This document shows, piece after piece, positions 1 to 5,367 of a DNA stretch of 8,143 nucleotides. The stretch lies in assembly GCA_030145035.1 (NCBI GenBank), contig JAQYWL010000161.1, positions 1 to 8,143 on the forward strand, read 5' to 3'. Both the position numbers and the translations under genes were made by a program. The first letter of the stretch is position 1; every line of letters starts with the position of its first letter. The stretch is from Desulfobacteria bacterium (lineage in GTDB: Bacteria > Desulfobacterota > Desulfobacteria > Desulfobacterales > C00003060). Below the pieces are notes generated by a model. The model was not told the origin of the DNA and searched no databases. It saw only the letters and a program-made list of their open reading frames with translations.

Positions 1-33
1 AAGAGTAAAGCTTCGATGGTTGCCCTTCGAATC

Positions 34-49
34 TGGTATGAATATTGCT
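34..49 (+). promoter_or_regulatory. Sigma-54 (RpoN) promoter upstream of the secretion/pilus ATPase gene
   Basis: The sequence TGGTATGAATATTGCT fits the sigma-54 pattern TGGYRYRN4TTGCW at every constrained position, with GG (-24) and GC (-12) separated by exactly 10 bases. Transcription would start near position 60, giving a leader of about 50 bases before the ATG at 112. Sigma-54 control is common for type IV pilus and motility genes. It requires an enhancer-binding activator whose site would lie upstream, outside the window. Identification is by motif only. Confidence 0.6.
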
Positions 50-111
50 TTACCCCACATAGGGATACTACATAATCTTCGCTCTTCCTAAAGGATCTGG
101 ATCGTTTTACT

Positions 112-2628
112 ATGGATAAGAACCAAAAAAACACACAACCTCCTGATTCAAAGAAAGCCGCAGAGGATGGACCTCCGTTAAGAATCGGTGAACTGTTAAT
201 CAAAGAAGGACTCCTGAAAAAGGAGGATGTCGAGAAAGCACTTTCCATTCAAAAGCAGGAAGAAGAAATACGAAAACTCCCCCTGGGTCGGATTCTTGTG
301 AAAATCGGAGCGTTATCAGAATCCAACATAGAAGACCTCCTCAACCATCCTGATTTGAGAAAAAATATAGGTACATTAGCGATAGACAGGGGGTTGATTA
401 GTAACGACCAATTGAAATCCTGTTTGCAAAAGAAACAACCGACTCAACTTGTCGGTGAAATACTTATAGAAGAAGGGTTACTTACCCCTGACGACATAGG
501 GCGGCTCCTCAAAGAACAGATCAGCAGTCCAAGGATTGGAGAACTGGCGGCAAGACTAAGATTAATCAGTGAAAAGGATCTCGAGGCCGCTCTGAGAATT
601 CAGAAATTCTCACTAAACTTGGGTGAAATTCTTTGCGATTTAGGCCTCCTCAATCCCCTGGACCTAAACTATGTTCTAAACAAGTATGATAAACAGATGG
701 AGATCGGTGAGATTCTGTTAACCCTGGGTTACATAAACAAGGAACAATTCAATATTGCCAGCCAGGAACAGAATCTGAGCACAGACTCGCTGGGGGAGAT
801 ACTGGTACGAAAAAAGTTTATCACTCAGGAACAGCTCCGATCCGCCCTGTCCAAGCAGTACAATATCCCTTTTAAGAGCCTGGAAGGATTCGCGTACAGT
901 GAACAGGGAAAAGATGCCTGTGCCCGTATTATCAGCCAAAAATATGCTGAAAAGCACCTCATTTTGCCAATCTCATTAGAAGGTAACAATCTGACCCTGG
1001 CCATGTTTAAACCGGAATATATGCAAGCCATATACGAGTTAAAGGCTATGTACAGTCATTTTAATATATCGTGCATACTCATAACAAAGGGAAAATTTGA
1101 GGAACTTTTTTCGTTCCTTTACAGCAAGTACCTCAGTGGTACGACGTCATCGGATGAAGAGGAAATAGACACACATGAAGCTGAAGTCGATTTCATGGAG
1201 CTTAACCTTGAAGAAGAGATTCAAGGAAGGGATGGAGAGGGACCTGATTACGGGGCTCTGGATATCGAAGCTGAAGAGGTGGTGAACTTTATCATCAAAT
1301 ACGGCATCATAAATGGCGCAAGCGATATTCATATTGAGCAGGATCGGAAGGGAGTAAAACTTCGTTATCGATTAGACGGCGTTCTGCGCGAGGCGAACAT
1401 AGGATGGTTGAAACAAAAACTCCGAGAAAAGGTCGCTGCCATTATTTCCCGCATCAAGATCATGTCAAACCTTGATATTGCTGAAAAACGACTACCGCAA
1501 GACGGCGTTTTCCGAATAAACTATTACGATAAAGAAAAAGAGGAGAAAATCGACCTTGATTTCAGGGTCGCCACATGCCGTGCTATTGTAGGAGAGAATG
1601 TAACGATTCGAATCCTCGACCCCCGCAAGGCTAACGTTGGCCTTGAAAATTTGAACCATTCCCCTCATGTTCTGGAACCGTTTAGGACACTCCTTAAAAG
1701 CTCTGCTGGGATGGTCTTGGTGTGTGGGCCTACAGGAAGCGGGAAGTCTTCAACACTGTATGCTGCTCTGCAATACATATATAATCCGGGTATAAAAATC
1801 ATAACCGCGGAAGATCCTATCGAATATGGCTTCCCCGGTATCATGCAAACCCAGATACACCCCAGGATCAATCTCACCTTTTCAAGGCTCTTGCGGTCCT
1901 TTCTCAGGCTTGACCCTGATGTGATACTCGTGGGCGAGATGCGTGATGAGGAAACAGCAAATATCGGCTTTGACGCCGCTCAAACGGGACACCTCATCCT
2001 GAGTACCCTCCACACCAATGATGCTGTAGCCTCTGTCTCACGTCTCCTCGATCTTAATGTGGAATATGGCCAGATAGCCTCCTGCCTGATGGGTGTTCTA
2101 GCCCAAAGACTGGTGCGGAGAATCTGCCCTTCTTGTATGCAAGAATATGTCCCGGGCGATGATGAGTGGAGCCTGCTCTTTAAGAGATACCCTGCCCATC
2201 TGAAGTTTTTTAGGGGACAGGGTTGTAAGGCATGCAACTTTACAGGATATAATGGCCGGATTCTCCTTTCGGAGATTTTTGTTATAGACAAGGAAATTGC
2301 CCATGCCTTGAATAGAGGACTCGACGAGGACGGCATCAAAAAGCTGGCGATAGAAAGCGGCATGAAGACCATGCTTGATGACGGCCTGTTAAAGCTCAAA
2401 GAGACAACCCTAACAGAAATTATCAGAATGGTGCCTCACGATATGACAGAGGCCTTTCGATTGAGGAGTGACGCTCAGGACACGGCCGACTTTCTCGTTG
2501 AGGGCATGTCGGGCGGTGGCGGACCCTCTAAACAAGAGGACGTATCACCGGCCGGCATTGATGTGTCCAATCCTGAAGCACAAAGGGCAATGATCGATCT
2601 AATGAAGGCAAAATACGAGGCCATGTAG
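112..2628 (+). CDS. PilB/GspE/MshE-family secretion or type IV pilus assembly ATPase with an eightfold MshEN-like N-terminal repeat array
   Basis: This is a cytoplasmic hexameric motor ATPase that would power pilus extension or type II secretion. Residues 23-250 are eight tandem ~28-residue repeats of the form (R)xGExLxxxGLLxxxxLxxxLxxQ, with the invariant Gly at 26, 59, 87, 115, 143, 171, 199 and 228. Residues ~250-340 resemble the rest of a T2SSE_N/MshEN domain. An acidic linker follows (343-390). The C-terminal motor has the N2D domain (~385-505), Walker A GPTGSGKS (539-546, K545), Asp box (AEDPIEY, 566-572), Walker B with VGEMRDEE (607-614), His box (GHLILSTLHTND, 626-637) and a zinc tetracysteine C672/C675/C705/C708. 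About 60 residues extend past the motor and end in a short helix-like tail. The in-frame stop at 73-75 makes ATG 112 the first start; AAGGA at 91-95 is rather distant. Family assignment is firm, but PilB, GspE and MshE cannot be told apart here. Confidence 0.95.
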   Translation: MDKNQKNTQPPDSKKAAEDGPPLRIGELLIKEGLLKKEDVEKALSIQKQEEEIRKLPLGRILVKIGALSESNIEDLLNHPDLRKNIGTLAIDRGLISNDQLKSCLQKKQPTQLVGEILIEEGLLTPDDIGRLLKEQISSPRIGELAARLRLISEKDLEAALRIQKFSLNLGEILCDLGLLNPLDLNYVLNKYDKQMEIGEILLTLGYINKEQFNIASQEQNLSTDSLGEILVRKKFITQEQLRSALSKQYNIPFKSLEGFAYSEQGKDACARIISQKYAEKHLILPISLEGNNLTLAMFKPEYMQAIYELKAMYSHFNISCILITKGKFEELFSFLYSKYLSGTTSSDEEEIDTHEAEVDFMELNLEEEIQGRDGEGPDYGALDIEAEEVVNFIIKYGIINGASDIHIEQDRKGVKLRYRLDGVLREANIGWLKQKLREKVAAIISRIKIMSNLDIAEKRLPQDGVFRINYYDKEKEEKIDLDFRVATCRAIVGENVTIRILDPRKANVGLENLNHSPHVLEPFRTLLKSSAGMVLVCGPTGSGKSSTLYAALQYIYNPGIKIITAEDPIEYGFPGIMQTQIHPRINLTFSRLLRSFLRLDPDVILVGEMRDEETANIGFDAAQTGHLILSTLHTNDAVASVSRLLDLNVEYGQIASCLMGVLAQRLVRRICPSCMQEYVPGDDEWSLLFKRYPAHLKFFRGQGCKACNFTGYNGRILLSEIFVIDKEIAHALNRGLDEDGIKKLAIESGMKTMLDDGLLKLKETTLTEIIRMVPHDMTEAFRLRSDAQDTADFLVEGMSGGGGPSKQEDVSPAGIDVSNPEAQRAMIDLMKAKYEAM
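178..861 (+). repeat. Eight tandem ~28-codon (84-base) protein repeats, MshEN half-motif type
   Basis: The conserved Gly residues are spaced 33, 28, 28, 28, 28, 28 and 29 residues apart. Each unit has the LGEIL-like start, a hydrophobic turn (GLL/GLI/GYI) and a second helix. MshEN domains are known to contain two such 24-residue motifs, 5 residues apart, bracketed by an Arg and a Gln that help bind c-di-GMP. Repeats 1 (R24, Q47) and 5 (R141, Q164) keep both end residues. Repeats 4, 7 and 8 keep the Gln (136, 220, 249) but lack the Arg. Repeats 2, 3 and 6 lack both. The copies are well diverged, so this is an old expansion. Confidence 0.85.
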
Positions 2629-2636
2629 GCTCAAAA

Positions 2637-2672
2637 CGGGGACACCTCCGGTACCGTGGACCCGCTTCTTTT
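2637..2672 (+). terminator. Possible weak terminator-like hairpin after the ATPase gene
   Basis: CGGG (2637-2640) pairs with CCCG (2661-2664) and CAC with GTG. They are separated by a tandem G-A/A-G internal mismatch, with a loop containing the palindrome GGTACC, and are followed by CTTCTTTT. It starts nine bases after the TAG stop. The stem is imperfect and the T-tract is interrupted, so termination, if any, is probably partial and would allow read-through into the downstream gene. Confidence 0.25.
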
Positions 2673-2790
2673 CAAAGATTTCATTACCGACAGCTTTTAT
2701 TTGATCTGTGAAAAACATAGATGTAAAAGTGTGACATTTAATATTGAAAACAAGGGAGGGGATACTCGGATTTCAGCTATCCCGAAGCCG

Positions 2791-2805
2791 TAGGAGTTAA
2801 TTTTG
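2791..2805 (+). promoter_or_regulatory. Ribosome binding site that fixes a TTG start
   Basis: TAGGAG (2791-2796) lies six bases before TTG at 2803-2805. The TAG inside this Shine-Dalgarno sequence is itself an in-frame stop. The next in-frame Met is residue 96, well beyond the Walker A motif, so TTG 2803 is the only reasonable start. Confidence 0.75.
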
Positions 2806-4110
2806 TCAAGAAGTCACACAACCAGAACAATTACCATCACGAGCGGAAAAGGAGGGGTTGGAAAGACCAACATTAGTGTCAATCTGGCCCTCCACCTGGC
2901 AACATTGGGTTACCGGACATGCCTATTTGATGCGGATCTCGGATTGGCTAACATCAATATACTATTGGGACTGAATCCTGACCATGACCTTGAAGATGTG
3001 ATTTCAAACCGCCACAGTCTTCAGGATATTATCATCAGAAACTATAACCAGATCGACATTATCCCCGGAAGCTCAGGTGTGGAACAGATGGCCAACCTTG
3101 AGAGTGCGCAAGTGGAACAACTGATCCGGTCGTTCTCCGAACTCGACGCATACGACTTCTTGCTCTTTGATACATCAGCAGGTGTTTCAAGAAACGTTAT
3201 CGCCTTCTGTCTGGCTTCCTCCGAAGTTGTTCTGGTTATAACCCCCGAGCCCACCTCACTGACTGATTCCTACTCCTTGTTAAAGATACTTTCTCTCAAC
3301 GGATTCAAAGGTAAAGCAAAGATCGTGGTGAACCAGTGTCAAAGTGTCAAAATTGCCAAGCTTGCCTACAATAAGTTCAAAGAGGCAGTCAAAAAACATC
3401 TTGCCATGGATGTCATGCCACTTGGTATCATTATGCAAGATCAAAAAGTACCGGAAGCAGTTGCGACACAACAAGCGCTGATACTGCTCTATCCTGAATC
3501 GAACGCTTCCAGGTGCATTAAAAATATTACGAAAAATCTTTTGAAAATTCCGCCGGAGGACCTGGAAACTTCCGGCATGATATCATTTTGGACAAAGTGC
3601 CTTCAGCTTATGAAAAGTCCTTTCTTAATGGGTCCCCAAAAAGCAAGAAAAGGCATTGAGCCTAAACAACCCACGGAGTATCTGCAGAAAAGACCGCCGC
3701 AAACGGTGCAAGAGGCAGAACAAAAAAGTGTGACAGAGGAATCGAGAGATACGGAGGAGTTACTCCAACGTATAGAAAAAGCTTCTGAGGAACAATCTAC
3801 TCAACAGGAGGCCACTGAAAAAAAAGACCCCCGTGTCAAAACAGCCGGTCCTTCCGAACCTAAAAGCATTGCGCACGCGGAACAGGATACCCCTATGTTA
3901 CTGCGCGAACTTGTTGAGAGTGTCTCATCCCTTTCACAAGAACTCCAGTTGATTAGAAAAGCCATTCAGGACCGAGGGGGAAATGGGCTTGAAGTGAACC
4001 GGTCAGTTGACCAGAGGCCTGAGGCTCTCCGGCCCAAACCAATAATCCTCGACTTTGACGCTTTTCTAAGACAGCGTGGCAAAAATGTAAGGAAAGAGGG
4101 CAATGAATAA
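2803..4110 (+). CDS. MinD/FlhG-like P-loop ATPase with a long C-terminal extension
   Basis: This is a ParA/MinD superfamily ATPase expected to dimerise on ATP and position a cell-surface machine, often at a pole. Residues 8-250 form the ATPase. They include the deviant Walker A SGKGGVGKT (14-22, signature Lys K16 and K21), switch I DADLGLAN (43-50), switch II/Walker B LLFDTSAG (120-127) and the FlhG-like TPEPTSLTDSYSLLK (147-161). The base-contacting VVNQ is at 175-178. Residues ~258-275 (SFWTKCLQLMKSPF region) could be a membrane-targeting amphipathic helix, as at this place in FlhG; this is inferred. A charged Gln/Glu-rich linker (280-360), a helical heptad-like stretch (364-389) and a terminal ILDFDAFLRQRG motif (415-426) follow. 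MinD and FlhG are usually under 300 residues, so about 160 are extra. The FlhG N-terminal DQA-type activator helix is absent. No flagellar gene is present, so a role with the upstream ATPase is more likely than flagellar number control. It overlaps the next gene by 8 bases. Confidence 0.9.
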   Translation: MSRSHTTRTITITSGKGGVGKTNISVNLALHLATLGYRTCLFDADLGLANINILLGLNPDHDLEDVISNRHSLQDIIIRNYNQIDIIPGSSGVEQMANLESAQVEQLIRSFSELDAYDFLLFDTSAGVSRNVIAFCLASSEVVLVITPEPTSLTDSYSLLKILSLNGFKGKAKIVVNQCQSVKIAKLAYNKFKEAVKKHLAMDVMPLGIIMQDQKVPEAVATQQALILLYPESNASRCIKNITKNLLKIPPEDLETSGMISFWTKCLQLMKSPFLMGPQKARKGIEPKQPTEYLQKRPPQTVQEAEQKSVTEESRDTEELLQRIEKASEEQSTQQEATEKKDPRVKTAGPSEPKSIAHAEQDTPMLLRELVESVSSLSQELQLIRKAIQDRGGNGLEVNRSVDQRPEALRPKPIILDFDAFLRQRGKNVRKEGNE

Positions 4111-4993
4111 TATCCAGTGGAATAAGAATAAGTTAGTAAAAAGAATTCAACAGATACCGACCCTTCCGATCATTTCCCAAAAAATCATGACGATAGTCGG
4201 AAACGAAAATGCCTCTTTTAAAGAGCTTGTACGGATTATCGAAAAAGACCAGGCATTGGCCGTTAAGATACTAAAAGTTGCAAATTCGGCATTTTACGGG
4301 TTATTGAGCAGGGTAAGTTCTCTTGAGCATGCATTGGTCATATTGGGTATTAATGAAGTAAAGTCCATCGTACTCGGTTTCTCTGTCCAAAATTTCTTTT
4401 CCCACAGTGAAAGCGACGCTTTCGACCGCACACGATTCTGGAAACATGCGATCATTTGCAGCCAGGTTGCCAAGTTATTGGGGAGGCATTTCAACATGCG
4501 AGATGATGACTCCCTCTTTCTTGCCGGCCTTATCCACGATATAGGAAAGGTAGTCCTTGATGAATATTGTCATGAAGAATTCCTGCAAATTATCGAACAT
4601 GTCTCCTCGAATAATAGTACCTTCAGCCAAGCCGAAAAGGAGATTCTTGGGACAACCCACTATCAAATCGCAGCAACACTTCTTAAACAGTGGAAATTTC
4701 CTGACAAGGTTATCATGCAGGTCTTATATCATCATGCGCCATGGTATGATGAAAACTATGGGACGAATTCTATCATTATATACCTTGCAAATGTTTTTAC
4801 AAAATTGTCAGGTTACTCATGCCATACAGATGAAAAGCAGATCGACCTCCATGCTTTTGCGAGTTCATCAGAGATCGATTTTATCATCAAAGGTGGATTC
4901 GACCTTGATTACGAAGCAATCAAAAACCTCACAAGTCACATCCAGGAATTCATATCAGTGGAGGCCGATAATGTCATGAGACTCTTTGAATGA
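4103..4993 (+). CDS. HDOD-domain signalling protein
   Basis: HDOD proteins are HD-related, usually non-catalytic signalling or scaffolding proteins linked to c-di-GMP circuits, chemotaxis and motility. This 296-residue protein is essentially a single HDOD domain. IPTLP (18-22) opens it. LKVANSAFYG (57-66) and ALVILGINEVKSIVLG (77-92) are typical family motifs. LAGLIHDIGK (140-149) carries an intact HD pair. Putative metal ligands H115, H145/D146, H186, H210 and H211 are all retained. The final acidic ligand, usually Asp in LAD, is Asn 230 in IYLANVF, so phosphodiesterase activity is doubtful. There is no receiver, GGDEF or helix-turn-helix domain. Its ATG lies inside the end of the upstream gene (shared ATGAATAA), with an upstream purine-rich GGAAAGAGGG at 4091-4100, which indicates translational coupling to the MinD/FlhG-like gene. 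Confidence 0.9.
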   Translation: MNNIQWNKNKLVKRIQQIPTLPIISQKIMTIVGNENASFKELVRIIEKDQALAVKILKVANSAFYGLLSRVSSLEHALVILGINEVKSIVLGFSVQNFFSHSESDAFDRTRFWKHAIICSQVAKLLGRHFNMRDDDSLFLAGLIHDIGKVVLDEYCHEEFLQIIEHVSSNNSTFSQAEKEILGTTHYQIAATLLKQWKFPDKVIMQVLYHHAPWYDENYGTNSIIIYLANVFTKLSGYSCHTDEKQIDLHAFASSSEIDFIIKGGFDLDYEAIKNLTSHIQEFISVEADNVMRLFE

Positions 4994-5109
4994 CCACGTG
5001 AGAATAACACTATTCGGACGGGCAAAATTAAGGAGCAGCTGTTGTTCTTCACGGCAACGTCAAAGTAAGCCTTAACATAATGTTTTACAATGAAAATTGC
5101 CTCATTCCT

Positions 5110-5189
5110 AAAATCCCCCCTATCCCCCCTTTTCCAAAGGGGGGAACTTCAAAGTCCCCCTTTATTAAAGGGGGATTTAGGGGGATTTT
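5110..5189. repeat. 80-base palindromic C-run/G-run intergenic repeat
   Basis: Outer arms AAAATCCCCC (5110-5119) and GGGGGATTTT (5180-5189) are perfectly complementary over 10 bases. Inside are two perfect 9-bp hairpins with 3-base loops: CCCCCCTTT/AAAGGGGGG (5124-5132 with 5136-5144) and TCCCCCTTT/AAAGGGGGA (5155-5163 with 5167-5175). This allows a three-way, clover-like fold. Alternatively, 5110-5132 can pair with 5167-5189 as one long stem (19 of 23 pairs). Such intergenic repeats are dispersed in many bacterial genomes and resemble non-autonomous (MITE/REPIN-like) elements. I cannot assign a named family. As it ends in TTTTT it could also terminate transcription from the left cluster. Confidence 0.8.
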
Positions 5190-5231
5190 TATGTTTGCGC
5201 AATGCAACTTTTACGGAGCCCTGTGTAATTC

Positions 5232-5260
5232 TTGACTTCCATCCCTCAATTCCATATGTT
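5232..5260 (+). promoter_or_regulatory. Sigma-70-type promoter for the ABC importer operon
   Basis: TTGACT (5232-5237, five of six consensus bases) and TATGTT (5255-5260, four of six) are separated by an ideal 17 bases. A start near 5267 would leave a leader of about 100 bases before the ATG at 5368, containing the inverted repeat at 5302-5324. Confidence 0.5.
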
Positions 5261-5301
5261 TCTATCCTGCGATAACGACTGCACTGTAAAAACATTAAGT
5301 T

Positions 5302-5324
5302 ATAAAATCGCTCTGCGATTTTAT
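5302..5324. promoter_or_regulatory. Perfect inverted repeat in the leader of the solute-binding protein gene
   Basis: ATAAAATCGC (5302-5311) and GCGATTTTAT (5315-5324) are exact reverse complements around the loop TCT. It lies downstream of the putative promoter and 43 bases before the start codon. It could be a repressor operator, an RNA hairpin in the leader, or a small bidirectional terminator/attenuator (a GC core flanked by A and T tracts). The sequence does not decide between these. Confidence 0.5.
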
Positions 5325-5367
5325 GAGACGAATGAACTTCTGAGGTGCTTCACTTTACAATACATCT

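Larger units (their letters stand above)
4994..5367. other. 374-base intergenic region between the ATPase cluster and the transporter operon
   Basis: I see no credible gene here. The short open frame starting at 5090 is mostly the translated repeat, a Pro/Gly/Leu-rich peptide. The region contains the palindromic repeat at 5110-5189, a sigma-70-like promoter at 5232-5260 and a perfect inverted repeat at 5302-5324. The first ~115 bases after the HDOD stop show only weak dyads (for example AACATAATGTT near 5074-5084) and no convincing terminator. The repeat may serve that purpose. Confidence 0.7.

Noticed and set aside
2..91. Open frame running in from the left edge, ending with TAA at 89-91, possibly the tail of an upstream gene
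   Set aside because: Only about 29 codons are visible, no family is recognisable, and it overlaps the sigma-54 promoter. It may be real but cannot be supported.
1980..2399. 139-codon open frame on the minus strand
   Set aside because: It lies antisense to the conserved His-box and tetracysteine part of the motor ATPase. Its product has no recognisable family character.
2701..2750. AT-rich stretch that might hold an internal promoter before the MinD/FlhG-like gene (TTGATC, TAATAT)
   Set aside because: No -35/-10 pair with acceptable spacing could be built, so a promoter is not supported.
2803..4110. Assignment as a true flagellar FlhG or septum-placing MinD
   Set aside because: There are no flagellar or MinC/MinE genes nearby, the FlhG N-terminal activator helix is missing, and there is a long extra C-terminus. 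Only a family-level name is justified.
4557..4979. 140-codon open frame on the + strand within the HDOD gene
   Set aside because: It is out of frame with the clear HDOD protein, and its Ser/Arg/Met-rich product looks like a frame shadow.
5090..5275. Small 61-codon open frame on the + strand
   Set aside because: Most of it is the palindromic repeat translated into a Pro/Gly/Leu-rich peptide, with no ribosome binding site. It is a typical false call on this kind of repeat.
5323..5343. Six-codon upstream open frame (MRRMNF, then stop) in the leader of the binding-protein gene
   Set aside because: It starts inside the palindrome, lacks a Shine-Dalgarno sequence and has no runs of regulatory codons. 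It is most likely chance.
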